Below are positions 35,466 through 43,411 of a DNA stretch of 64,000 nt, in pieces. Position numbers and translations under genes: made by a program. The stretch comes from Sporosarcina sp. D27. Its GTDB lineage: Bacteria > Bacillota > Bacilli > Bacillales_A > Planococcaceae. The notes beneath the pieces were generated by a model. That model ran no database searches, was not told the origin of the DNA, and was given only the letters and a program-made list of their open reading frames with translations. The stretch is from NCBI RefSeq assembly GCF_000586555.1, contig NZ_AZUC01000007.1, positions 27,563 to 91,562 of the forward strand. The letters are read 5' to 3'. The stretch's first letter is position 1. Every line of letters starts with the position of its first letter.

Positions 35466-36518
35466 TTATTTCGTGTCAAACGTAGTTTTCTTAGGTTTCA
35501 ACTCAATGGAAACATTTTTTAATTTCGCTGCTTTTTGAATCCCTCGGAAGGTTACAAATGTTTTGTGCTCTGGGTCATACAGTTTATAACGCAGTGATTC
35601 CAAACTCTTTTTCATATCGATTGTCGTCGCTTTTTGAAGTGGTGGCGTCAATTCATGAGCCATCTCTAAATTATAGTTCGGAACTCTTGGAGCTAAGTGA
35701 TGCACGTGGTGGAAACCGATGTTGCCGGTTGCCCACTGAAGGACTTTCGGTAGTTTGTAATACGAGCTACCTTCAACTGCTGCTTTCACATAATCCCATT
35801 CAGTCTCTTCTTCGAAATACGAATCTTCAAACGTGTGCTGGATGTAGAATAACCAAATGCCAAGTGCACCTGCCGTGAACATTGTAGCGCCTTGAACGAT
35901 AACAAACGCTTTCCAACCAACAAGTAAAATCATACCTGTATAGAGTACAACGAGACAAACATTGATGAGATACGTGTTCATGCGTTCTTTTTTACGAGCA
36001 TCTTTTCTATTGAATCTGCTGGAAATCAGGACGAGATACAACGGTCCAAATCCAAACATAACTAGTGGATTCCGGTAACAACGATATGCCAAACGTTGCC
36101 AAGAGGACGCTTCTTGATATTCTTGAATCGTCATGACCCAGATATCACCCACGCCGCGCTTGTCGAGATTAGAGCTTGTTGCATGGTGTATCGCATGCTC
36201 ACGTTTCCACTTTTCATATGCGAACAACGTGAGAACTCCTGTAATCGTTCCTACAATATCATTTGCTTTTTTGTTTTTAAAGAAAGAGCCATGTGTGCAA
36301 TCATGGAAAATAATGAATGTCCGAACGACAAATCCTGATGCTACCACACAAATCGCTAGTGTTAGCCATATGGATACAGACAACGCTTGATACGCTGCAA
36401 ACCATAGAATAAGTAGCGGTGGTACGGTATTGACAAGTTGAATAATACTTTTCTTCAAATCTGACTTTGCAAATGGAGCAACATTTTTGTGTAGCTGTTT
36501 TGTTTTTTCTTTACTCAT
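35466..36518 (-). CDS. des: Acyl-lipid fatty acid desaturase (Des)
   Basis: Membrane di-iron desaturase that introduces a double bond into phospholipid acyl chains. The 350-aa protein has the three histidine boxes: HDCTHG (about 73-78), HAIHHATSSNLDKR (about 107) and HHVHHLAPRVPNYN (about 272), plus four to six membrane segments. AAAAC/GGGAGGC-type context precedes the ATG. First gene of des-desK-desR, with a dyad upstream that may bind DesR. Size and motifs match the Bacillus delta-5 enzyme. Confidence 0.94.
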   Translation of the reverse strand: MSKEKTKQLHKNVAPFAKSDLKKSIIQLVNTVPPLLILWFAAYQALSVSIWLTLAICVVASGFVVRTFIIFHDCTHGSFFKNKKANDIVGTITGVLTLFAYEKWKREHAIHHATSSNLDKRGVGDIWVMTIQEYQEASSWQRLAYRCYRNPLVMFGFGPLYLVLISSRFNRKDARKKERMNTYLINVCLVVLYTGMILLVGWKAFVIVQGATMFTAGALGIWLFYIQHTFEDSYFEEETEWDYVKAAVEGSSYYKLPKVLQWATGNIGFHHVHHLAPRVPNYNLEMAHELTPPLQKATTIDMKKSLESLRYKLYDPEHKTFVTFRGIQKAAKLKNVSIELKPKKTTFDTK

Positions 36519-36601
36519 GACAGCCTCCCGATAAGCGGTCCGATTGCTCGGCCGTTACTTAGTACGTTAATCGTACAAGGAAACATCCCACTACAATAGG
36601 C

Positions 36602-36622
36602 ATGAATGTCATGAGTATTCAT
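36602..36622. promoter_or_regulatory. Dyad upstream of des, candidate DesR site
   Basis: ATGAAT (36602-36607) and ATTCAT (36617-36622) form an inverted repeat with a 9-bp spacer that itself contains TCATGA. It sits about 85 bp upstream of the des start codon, where the DesR site is expected. The assignment is by position only. Confidence 0.4.
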
Positions 36623-36668
36623 ATGTTAAGTGTCATATTTTGTGAATGTTTTCACAAGAATACACAAA

Positions 36669-37409
36669 TTATTTAAGCATCCCACCATCAACCTCAAGAA
36701 CTGTTCCGTTGATGAACGATGCTTCATCGGAAGCCAAAAACAAGTACGCATTCGCTATGTCTTCTGATGTGCCAAAGCGTGGAAAAGGCGTCATCTGACG
36801 AATCTGAGCAATAATCTTTTCAGGAATTGTTTCTATCATCTCTGTCTCAATAAAACCTGGTGCCACGGCATTCACAGTGATGCCCTTAGGACCGAATTCT
36901 TTAGCCCAAGTTTTCGTCATTCCGATGATTGCTGCTTTTGATGCAGCATAATTGGCTTGCCCTACGTTTCCACCCGTACCCGCAATCGATGACGTGCTTA
37001 TAATGCGTCCAGTACCTGCTTCGATCATACTTGGTAAAAAAGCTTTCGTACAATTGAACACTCCTGTAACGTTCACGTCAAGAACACGACGAAACGCACT
37101 TGCTTCCATTTTCAACGTCATTGCGTCCATTGTAATCCCTGCATTGTTGACAAGAATGTCGACCTTTCCGAACTGCTCGATAATGGCAGCTGCCGCATTA
37201 TTTACCTCTTGCTCATTTGCTACATCCGCCTTAAAAAAAGCTGCATCATTTCCTTCAGCATGAAGCTGTTGAGCTATCGCTTCACCAGCCTGTTCATCAA
37301 AGTCGATGATGATAACTTGAGCACCTTGCTCACAAAAAATGCGAGCGGCTGTCGCACCTATTCCTTTTGCTCCACCAGTGATTACAGCGGTTTTTCCTGA
37401 TATTCGCAA
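36669..37409 (-). CDS. FabG-like short-chain dehydrogenase/reductase
   Basis: Classical SDR of 246 aa that reduces beta-ketoacyl or similar substrates with NAD(P)H. It has the cofactor loop GGAKGIGATAA (about 12-22), NNAGIT, the catalytic Ser in ISTSSIAG, the YAASK active site (about 151-155), APGFIETEM and a C-terminal DGGMLK. The start is TTG at 37409 with AAGG 12 nt upstream; no ATG or GTG is better placed. No fatty acid synthesis genes are adjacent, so it is probably an accessory reductase rather than the housekeeping FabG. Confidence 0.88.
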   Translation of the reverse strand: MRISGKTAVITGGAKGIGATAARIFCEQGAQVIIIDFDEQAGEAIAQQLHAEGNDAAFFKADVANEQEVNNAAAAIIEQFGKVDILVNNAGITMDAMTLKMEASAFRRVLDVNVTGVFNCTKAFLPSMIEAGTGRIISTSSIAGTGGNVGQANYAASKAAIIGMTKTWAKEFGPKGITVNAVAPGFIETEMIETIPEKIIAQIRQMTPFPRFGTSEDIANAYLFLASDEASFINGTVLEVDGGMLK

Positions 37410-37503
37410 TCACAACGCCTTCTTCCTTTTAGACTCTCTAATTACTCACATTTTACCATAGTTGAACAAAACAGGCACCGCTACTTGCGAGTGCCTGTTC
37501 GTT

Positions 37504-37830
37504 TTATCTATTTGCATGGACTGCGTTTTTCAAAGCCGATTGCTGGATATTATAATGCGATGCATACCAAACAGCCTTCCCGTTCTTTATGAGTATTGCT
37601 TGAGGGGACTCGTGTTTCACACCTGTATCCTCCGCAATTTTCCGCGAGACATCCTTACTTGTTTGAACAATCACACAGTATTTTGGAATCTCGGTCTCAA
37701 AGTTTTGAAACTCCTGATAGCCTGCTGCACTAATTGGGCACGTCATACTGTGCTTAACGATAAGTACAGGCGCATTACTAGACTGTTCTACTATCCCATT
37801 CCATTCTTCGGTTGTATGAAGTTCTTGCAT
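37504..37830 (-). CDS. ytxJ: Bacillithiol-system redox protein YtxJ
   Basis: Thioredoxin-fold monothiol protein of 108 aa. It has a single redox cysteine in KHSMTCPISAAGYQEF (CPIS, about residue 31), where a thioredoxin would have CxxC, followed by QTSKDVSRKIAEDTGVKHESPQAILIKNGKAVW. This is the YtxJ signature, expected to act as a bacilliredoxin. AAGGAGAGG precedes the ATG. It lies just downstream (15 nt) of the aminotransferase fusion and may share its transcript. Confidence 0.92.
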   Translation of the reverse strand: MQELHTTEEWNGIVEQSSNAPVLIVKHSMTCPISAAGYQEFQNFETEIPKYCVIVQTSKDVSRKIAEDTGVKHESPQAILIKNGKAVWYASHYNIQQSALKNAVHANR

Positions 37831-37845
37831 GTAGATCCTCTCCTT

Positions 37846-39456
37846 TTAGTTATATATGCTTAATTCCCCTGATTGTTCCCGATTAAACGACGTCAAACGC
37901 TTCAATACTTCTAAAAATCGGTTGATTTCATCGTCACTCATTTCATTCATCGCAGCCAGCTGTAGCCAGTTTCGTTCTCGCAAGTACTTACTCTCATAGT
38001 GCGTTCTATAGCCATTTAAAAACAAGTCTTCTCCTAACTGATGTGCGGTCTCTTCCTCATTTAAGATGAGCGTTAAAATTCCTGGGCTAGCAGACATTCC
38101 TTGTCCAAGGATTTGGTAGCCCATCCGTTCAATCGATGTTCGAAGAGTGTCGGAACGTTTACGAATGGTAGCAAAATGGTTTTCCTGGTCACTAGTTAGA
38201 GCGAGAACGGCTTTCTCAAGCGCATGAAGAAGGTTTGAGGATTGTGTATAAGGTATTCCTTCTGTAGCGCTATAATTACCAAGATCCAGGTAGCGTGGTA
38301 TTTCCGGATCGGGTTGTATGTCCTGTTCGTGAAATACAAGTGCTAATCCTGAAAAACTACCGAGACCTTTTCCACTAACGGATGACGCAAAATCGACCCC
38401 TTCCAAGTTAATTGGAACAGTCCCCAGTGAACTTGCACAATCGACTGCAATGCGAACGCCACGCGCTAAACACAAGTCACGAATGGTTTCCAAGTCGTTT
38501 AGTAAACCGGTGGACGTCTCACAGTGAACAAACCATATCCAGCTATACGCATTGGAATCTAATACTGCTTCGATTTCTTCAAGATCGAACAAATCTCCCC
38601 AAGCCCTAACTATAGAATCGAATTGCAACCCGAATCGGGAGGCATGATCACATAGGCGAGCACCAAATTCCCCGTTGTTGAGAATGAGCCCTTTTCCAGG
38701 GAGACGCTTGAGCTGGGCAGCAACCACGTCATTTGCAAGTGTGCCCGTCCCTTGTATTATTTGGACATGGCATGCTGCCGTAAGTGCCTTCAGCTGTTCC
38801 TGGACTGACTTTAGCAAGCGAGAGTATGCCGGCGAACGGTGAGAAATCGAATCCTTACATAACGATTTTTGTACAGCTTCTGACGTCGTAGTTGGCCCTG
38901 GTAAAAAGTTCAGCATCGGCTTTGAAATTCTTCCAGCGACACTCGTTTCGTATGTTTCCTGAGTGAGTATCATAGGAATATAAGTTGCCTCTGCCGTTCC
39001 GGTAGGCTCTGCAAATGGCACAAACCCAAGTTGCTGATACAACTTCAACTCTCGAACAGTTCCAGAAATGACGGCAGCATCATACCCTGCTTTTAAACAC
39101 CAATTCACCAGTGCTTGCAACATGCCAAGGAAAGGTCGTCCCGTTCGATATTGTGCTTCTATGGAAAGTAATCTGATTTCCACCGGATATCTAGGGGGGG
39201 TTGAAAGTTTCTCCTCCACGGGACCAATTTTCTTGTCCAGGGAGAATGGCCGGGTTGAGCGTACAGCAATCATTCCAATTACTTTTGAGTCTTTCATGCA
39301 TAGTAAATATGTATTTGAGTTATGAAATTGATCCGTCAATCGTCTATCTTCATTTGGAAGATGCTGAGGAATTTCTTCAACAAACGTTTCATAATTCAGC
39401 TTATGGATTTGTTCTTCATCCTGTTTGGTCCTTGCCAATCTGTAAAAGTAGGTCAT
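37846..39456 (-). CDS. GNAT acyltransferase fused to a class-V aminotransferase
   Basis: Two enzymes in one chain of 536 aa. Residues 1 to about 170 are a GNAT-like acyltransferase (NTYLLCMKDSKVIGMIAVR, VEIRLLSIEAQYRTGRPFLGML, LKLYQQLGFVPFAEPTG) that resembles the FeeM/N-acyl-amino-acid-synthase branch rather than ribosomal acetylases. Residues about 178-520 are a class-V PLP enzyme of the alanine-glyoxylate/2-aminoethylphosphonate type (LNFLPGPTTTSEAVQKSL, SHRSPAYSRLL, QGTGTLANDVVAAQL, VDCASSLGT). The PLP lysine is probably in SVSGKGLGS near 361. The ATG overlaps the stop of the PlsY-like gene by 4 nt. Substrates unknown; context suggests an amino-acid-derived lipid or acyl compound. Confidence 0.88.
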   Translation of the reverse strand: MTYFYRLARTKQDEEQIHKLNYETFVEEIPQHLPNEDRRLTDQFHNSNTYLLCMKDSKVIGMIAVRSTRPFSLDKKIGPVEEKLSTPPRYPVEIRLLSIEAQYRTGRPFLGMLQALVNWCLKAGYDAAVISGTVRELKLYQQLGFVPFAEPTGTAEATYIPMILTQETYETSVAGRISKPMLNFLPGPTTTSEAVQKSLCKDSISHRSPAYSRLLKSVQEQLKALTAACHVQIIQGTGTLANDVVAAQLKRLPGKGLILNNGEFGARLCDHASRFGLQFDSIVRAWGDLFDLEEIEAVLDSNAYSWIWFVHCETSTGLLNDLETIRDLCLARGVRIAVDCASSLGTVPINLEGVDFASSVSGKGLGSFSGLALVFHEQDIQPDPEIPRYLDLGNYSATEGIPYTQSSNLLHALEKAVLALTSDQENHFATIRKRSDTLRTSIERMGYQILGQGMSASPGILTLILNEEETAHQLGEDLFLNGYRTHYESKYLRERNWLQLAAMNEMSDDEINRFLEVLKRLTSFNREQSGELSIYN

Positions 39457-40019
39457 CTTGTTTTATTCCTTCCTATTGAGATTTGAAGATCGGCTCGATG
39501 TGTCCATAGCAACAGTCCAACTACGAGTAATGCGAGCAGAGTTACCTTCGCGTCATTTACCCAAATGCTATAAGGGACTATCGTTATCGTGGCGAGCACA
39601 CTAGCTGCTGTAAATTTCTTGATTGCCGGATACAAAACAGCGAAACCTAACAAAATAGCGAGGATCCATATCGGATTAAAGACAAGCAGGCCACCGATGA
39701 ACGTTGCAGCTCCTTTGCCCCCTTTAAAACGATGAACAATTGGATAACAATGACCAAGCATAACAGCCGCTAAAGCCAGCAATTCGATATCAGCGCGACC
39801 ATCAATCCAAAATGCTATAAAAACGGCTAATGCCCCTTTACCCGCATCAAGTAAGAAGACGAGCAAGAATGCTTTTTTACCGAATACCCTCCCTGTATTT
39901 CTTGCTCCCGGATTTCCACTCCCTTCAGCTAAAACGGTCTTACCTGAACGTTTTCCCATTTGCAATGCCGGTAGAAAATTCCCTAGTAGATAAGACATCA
40001 GTGTTAGTAAAAAAATCAT
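39453..40019 (-). CDS. PlsY-family acyl-phosphate:glycerol-3-phosphate acyltransferase paralogue
   Basis: Polytopic membrane acyltransferase, 188 aa, about five membrane segments. The PlsY loops are recognisable with changes: EGSGNPGARNTGR (normally ...GATN), LDAGKGALAVF, and GHCYPIVHRFKGGKGAATFIGG. The C-terminal loop, normally RH.EN.KRL, reads THRADLQISIGRNKTR. Housekeeping plsY of Bacillales sits by parE-parC, so this is likely a second copy with a dedicated role. GGAG precedes the ATG. It overlaps the GNAT-aminotransferase gene (ATGA), so the two products should be made together. Confidence 0.85.
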   Translation of the reverse strand: MIFLLTLMSYLLGNFLPALQMGKRSGKTVLAEGSGNPGARNTGRVFGKKAFLLVFLLDAGKGALAVFIAFWIDGRADIELLALAAVMLGHCYPIVHRFKGGKGAATFIGGLLVFNPIWILAILLGFAVLYPAIKKFTAASVLATITIVPYSIWVNDAKVTLLALLVVGLLLWTHRADLQISIGRNKTR

Positions 40020-40122
40020 TTCAATACTCCATTTCTAGAAGTTTAACTATATTGCTTGCAATTCATAATCAGCTTAGTGAAAATTGGTGAGAGTCTACTT
40101 AGTATAGAAAGGTTTGAAATCA

Positions 40123-40782
40123 ATGCGTGAATTATCGGGTCGATTGATAACGGCCCTCGTTTCCTGTCTCATTCTTGCTGTGGTTTTTGGATATGTTGCT
40201 TCTTCCATTGGAAATGGAAGCATTGTTCAATTTGATACAACAATTATTCATTTCGTTCAAGGCGCAGAAGCCCCTTGGCTAACTGAAGTGATGAAAGTAT
40301 TTACTACAATCGGCTCAACAAAAGCTGTAATAGCTATCTCTGCTATTACGTTAGGTTTATTGCTCTACTTTCGACAAAAAGCACAAACAATCCTGTTTCT
40401 AATCGTGATTGGGGGGACGGCTGCTCTGAACTTGGTGCTGAAGCTATTCTTCCAACGCGCACGTCCAGACCTGAATCGACTAATTGAAATCAGCGGCTAC
40501 TCTTTCCCTAGTGGACATACGATGATGGCTACAAGCTTATATATCATTCTTGCATTCATTCTTTGGAGAAATGCGAGAAAGCCAGGTCGTATTCTGTACG
40601 TTATGAGTGCCATGTTCATGATTGGAATGATTTGTATTAGCCGCATATATCTCGGTGTCCATTTCCCAAGCGATATCGTCGGTGGAATTTCTGCAAGTAC
40701 ATTTTGGTTACTGATTGCAACAAGTGTCTACGCCATATTTATGAATAAAAGACGAACTAACTCCCACTTTTCCATTCGCTGA
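40123..40782 (+). CDS. PAP2-family phosphatase
   Basis: Membrane phosphatase of the phosphatidic-acid/undecaprenyl-pyrophosphate type, 219 aa with about six membrane segments. The three catalytic motifs are intact: KLFFQRARP (about 107-115), PSGH (about 133-136) and SRIYLGVHFPSD (about 174-185). Start is ATG 40123 behind GAAAGG; a TTG three codons earlier is too close to the ribosome site. It is divergent from the PlsY-like gene across about 100 bp. Substrate could be phosphatidate, a phosphatidylglycerol phosphate or C55-PP. Confidence 0.9.
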   Translation: MRELSGRLITALVSCLILAVVFGYVASSIGNGSIVQFDTTIIHFVQGAEAPWLTEVMKVFTTIGSTKAVIAISAITLGLLLYFRQKAQTILFLIVIGGTAALNLVLKLFFQRARPDLNRLIEISGYSFPSGHTMMATSLYIILAFILWRNARKPGRILYVMSAMFMIGMICISRIYLGVHFPSDIVGGISASTFWLLIATSVYAIFMNKRRTNSHFSIR

Positions 40783-40812
40783 TCATCATGATGCATACAA
40801 GGAGGACAATCC

Positions 40813-41142
40813 GTGAATCCATTCACTGAAAAAACGATACAAGCCATCCAATCCATTCCTCCAGGCTACGTCATGACATACGGACAAGTAGCAGCGGCTG
40901 CAGGAAATCGTCGGGGAGCGCGTCAAGTTGTACGCGTGCTCCACTCCATGAGTGCAAGTCATAACCTTCCATGGCACCGGGTCATCAATGCAAAAGGTGG
41001 GATTTCGACTCCTACTAATGCAGAGGAAAAAGGAAATCGACAGCGCCAGCTATTGGAGTCCGAAGGTGTTCATTTTCTTGCTAATGGCACCATCGATTTA
41101 GCAGTCTATAGGTGGTTTGGCTTTGATGGTGAGGAGGAATAA
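40813..41142 (+). CDS. Alkyltransferase-like (ATL) DNA repair protein
   Basis: 109-aa relative of O6-alkylguanine-DNA alkyltransferase. The active-site motif is PWHRVI with Trp54 where the true enzyme has Cys (PCHRV), so it cannot accept the alkyl group. ATL proteins instead bind O6-alkylguanine and hand the lesion to nucleotide excision repair. The helix-turn-helix with the arginine finger (NRRGARQVVRVL) is present. GTG start 40813 behind AAGGAGG. Starts 30 nt after the PAP2 stop codon. Confidence 0.92.
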   Translation: MNPFTEKTIQAIQSIPPGYVMTYGQVAAAAGNRRGARQVVRVLHSMSASHNLPWHRVINAKGGISTPTNAEEKGNRQRQLLESEGVHFLANGTIDLAVYRWFGFDGEEE

Positions 41143-41186
41143 AATTACGTAAGCTATAATTTTTAATAGAGAAGGGTGTATCTATT

Positions 41187-41615
41187 ATGTGGAAAGACTT
41201 TAAAGAATTTGCGTTCAAAGGGAACATTTTTGACTTAGCTATAGCAGTCGTCATTGGTGCTGCGTTCGGAAAGATTGTTACATCACTTGTCGAAAACATT
41301 ATTACTCCTTTAATCGGACTAATTTCTGGTGGCATCGATTTATCTAAAAAAGCATATCCTGTCCCAGGAACAAAAACGATCATTACATATGGAGTATTCA
41401 TCCAATCCATTATCGACTTCCTAATCATTTCCTTTTCAATCTTCATGGTCATTCGATTACTCGCGAAGTTTAAGAAGAAGGAAGTCGAACAACCTGCAGA
41501 AACACCATCCATTGATGCAAAAGAGGAACTGCTGAAAGAGATTCGTGATTTACTACAGGCTCAGCAATCAGCAACTGTTGACAAGTATTTACCACCTGAT
41601 GATTCCACTAAGTAA
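41187..41615 (+). CDS. mscL: Large-conductance mechanosensitive channel MscL
   Basis: Turgor-release channel of 142 aa. N-terminal helix MWKDFKEFAFKGNIFDLAIAVVIGAAFGKIVTSLV, first membrane segment with the pore glycines, a periplasmic loop with GGIDLSKKAYPVPG, second membrane segment (about 70-95), then a charged cytoplasmic helix KEELLKEIRDLL. AGAAGGG precedes the ATG. A little longer than average because of the C-terminal tail. No operon partner. Confidence 0.95.
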   Translation: MWKDFKEFAFKGNIFDLAIAVVIGAAFGKIVTSLVENIITPLIGLISGGIDLSKKAYPVPGTKTIITYGVFIQSIIDFLIISFSIFMVIRLLAKFKKKEVEQPAETPSIDAKEELLKEIRDLLQAQQSATVDKYLPPDDSTK

Positions 41616-41655
41616 TATGAAACAGGAATCCCACATCTTCCTAGGTAAAATGACA

Positions 41656-41684
41656 TTGCCGGAAACCACCTAGCATGGTACAGT
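41656..41684 (+). promoter_or_regulatory. Promoter of the 29-aa membrane peptide gene
   Basis: TTGCCG (41656-41661), 17-bp spacer, TACAGT (41679-41684). Confidence 0.55.
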
Positions 41685-41717
41685 AATGGCATGACATGGT
41701 AAAGGAGGGGCTTCTTC

Positions 41718-41807
41718 ATGTGGTTCATTTATATTATGTTTGCACTGTTTGCGTTTGTTCTAGTTGGAAGTGTTGCAGGAGTAGCGCTATCATACAAAAA
41801 TCATTAA
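41718..41807 (+). CDS. Single-span membrane peptide of 29 aa
   Basis: Too short for ordinary gene calling. Begins MWFIYIMFALFAF and ends ALSYKNH, i.e. one hydrophobic helix with a short polar tail. Support: AAAGGAGGGG 7-8 nt before the ATG, a predicted promoter at 41656 and an intrinsic terminator 11 nt after the stop, so the unit has all parts of a complete gene. No similarity is recognised. It could be a regulatory membrane peptide or a subunit of a larger complex. Confidence 0.65.
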   Translation: MWFIYIMFALFAFVLVGSVAGVALSYKNH

Positions 41808-41817
41808 TAATTTCTCT

Positions 41818-41846
41818 AACCACTTCCTATATGAAGTGGTTTTTTA
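41818..41846 (+). terminator. Terminator of the 29-aa peptide gene
   Basis: AACCACTTC (41818-41826) pairs with GAAGTGGTT (41833-41841), followed by TTTTTA. Confidence 0.9.
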
Positions 41847-41945
41847 TATATAAGCTCAGTCATTAGATAAACCGAATACAAGTCATAGAATAATCCAACT
41901 ATTCAACCTGTGTGCGGGACGGTATAGTGAATGAAAGGAGATGTG

Positions 41946-42332
41946 ATGACGATGAAACCCCTTTTCAAAGGAATCGACCATATTCAAATTGCAGCACCAC
42001 CAGGTTCAGAAGAACAAGCACGAGCATTTTACGGAATGCTGCTAGGTATGCAGGAAATTGAGAAACCAGAAAATTTGAAAGCCCGTGGTGGGTGTTGGTT
42101 TCAATGCGGCGCACAAGAAGTTCATATTGGCATTCAGCCTGATTTCGTCCCAGCAAAAAAAGCACATCCAGGTTTTACGGTAGACAGCCTTATTGTTCTA
42201 AAACGGCAGTTAGAAGATGCAGGCTACCTAATTAGTGAAGAACCACCAATTGCAGGACGCGCTCGCTTTTTCACCCACGATCCTTTTGGCAATCGTATTG
42301 AATTTCTGGAATACGTGAAACCTTCTTGCTAG
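41946..42332 (+). CDS. VOC-family protein (glyoxalase/bleomycin-resistance fold)
   Basis: Metal-binding vicinal-oxygen-chelate protein of about 128 aa; the substrate is unknown. Seen: GIDHIQIAAPPGSEEQARAFYGMLLGM at the N-terminus (first metal His in DHIQ), WFQCGAQEVHIG in the middle, and RARFFTHDPFGNRIEFLE at the end, where the last Glu is the usual metal ligand. Start is ATG 41946 behind AAAGGAG; ATG 41952 is an alternative. Stand-alone gene. Confidence 0.85.
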   Translation: MTMKPLFKGIDHIQIAAPPGSEEQARAFYGMLLGMQEIEKPENLKARGGCWFQCGAQEVHIGIQPDFVPAKKAHPGFTVDSLIVLKRQLEDAGYLISEEPPIAGRARFFTHDPFGNRIEFLEYVKPSC

Positions 42333-42342
42333 TCCAGCTGTT

Positions 42343-43293
42343 TTACGACAATAGAATACTCTTTTCCTCCGCATTAAGGGAATCGAGTTCAGCCTCTGCC
42401 TCCTCCAGCTTTCGGTTCAGTTGGGCTTGGGTATGTCGAACGTCTTGGAGAACACCATTCAACTTGCTTTTTCCTTCTGATATGCGTGAATGAACTGCAA
42501 AATCGGAAAAGATATTATCAAAAAACAGGTCTGTAAATGTGAAGATATCGTTTTTATTCACTTGGAAAGATGCAGTCGCCGCTTCTTGGACGTCCGATAG
42601 TTCTGTTTCATAGTGACGCAATGCCCGCTGCGCTTGATGAACAAGGTCATCGGAACTATTCACTTCCGAGTACTTTAAAGCAGAGACGAGTAGTCCACCA
42701 CCAAGAAACGTATCCCACATCGACAGGCCTTCTGCATTGTTCAGTTTATCGATTGCTTTATCGAGTGCACGTACTGCTTTTTCTCCAGCTTCGCGTGCTT
42801 CTTTTACCTCGCGGATCATTGCACGCACCCGGACTCTGTCATCTGCAATTTTTTGCAAAGTCGCTTGGGATGCAGAGTCATTCTGGCGAATCCACAATTC
42901 TTTTTCTTGCAGGAATTCATCCCAATCTTCTTGAAGATGCACATAATCAGGATTGAGGGATGCTTCTTTCAACAAAGCCACTTCCTCTGTTAAATCATCT
43001 ACATGTTTTTGAGCCTCATTAAAAGACACTTCTGCTGCTGCAGCCTCTGCAATTTCCTTTTCCATTTGCTGATCCAATGATCCCATTAGTTCTTTAAGTT
43101 TATTTAAAAACGAAAACTTGCCAAGTCTCATGACATCCCGCTGCTCTTTTGTTAGCTGCTGTTCCAGTCTATTCCGTTCTGTAGTCGCCTTTCGCAATCG
43201 TTGTTCAGCATCCGTCAGTCTTCTGCTGATCCGATTCGATTCGTTTTTTAATAGGGTAAGCGCCATTTGACGCTCTTGCATCGTTTCTTTCAT
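42343..43293 (-). CDS. Long coiled-coil protein of unknown function
   Basis: 316-aa soluble protein dominated by heptad helices: about residues 8-60, 80-135 and 160-200, then again at the C-terminus 275-310. Segments such as EAEAELDSLNAEE and RRLTDAEQRLRKATTERNRLEQQL are typical. The middle holds a Gly-rich stretch SMWDTFLGGGLLVSALKYSEV and an aromatic part FTFTDLFFDNIFSDFAVHSRI (about 245-265), which could be a membrane-touching or partner-binding site. GGGGGAT precedes ATG 43293. I do not know the family; no phage-tail or SMC motif is visible. Confidence 0.75.
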   Translation of the reverse strand: MKETMQERQMALTLLKNESNRISRRLTDAEQRLRKATTERNRLEQQLTKEQRDVMRLGKFSFLNKLKELMGSLDQQMEKEIAEAAAAEVSFNEAQKHVDDLTEEVALLKEASLNPDYVHLQEDWDEFLQEKELWIRQNDSASQATLQKIADDRVRVRAMIREVKEAREAGEKAVRALDKAIDKLNNAEGLSMWDTFLGGGLLVSALKYSEVNSSDDLVHQAQRALRHYETELSDVQEAATASFQVNKNDIFTFTDLFFDNIFSDFAVHSRISEGKSKLNGVLQDVRHTQAQLNRKLEEAEAELDSLNAEEKSILLS

Positions 43294-43375
43294 TGTCAAA
43301 ATCCCCCTTTTTCTGTATATACGGATTCTCATGGAAGAAGGTTTCATTGGAGATGGGAGTCCTATTAGAAGACAT

Positions 43376-43406
43376 TAAAAAACGACCGCTGGAAAATAGC
43401 GGTCGC
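43376..43406 (-). terminator. Terminator of the acyl-CoA thioesterase gene
   Basis: CGACCGCT (43383-43390) pairs with AGCGGTCG (43398-43405), followed on the minus strand by TTTTTTAAT. Confidence 0.85.
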
Positions 43407-43411
43407 ACTCG

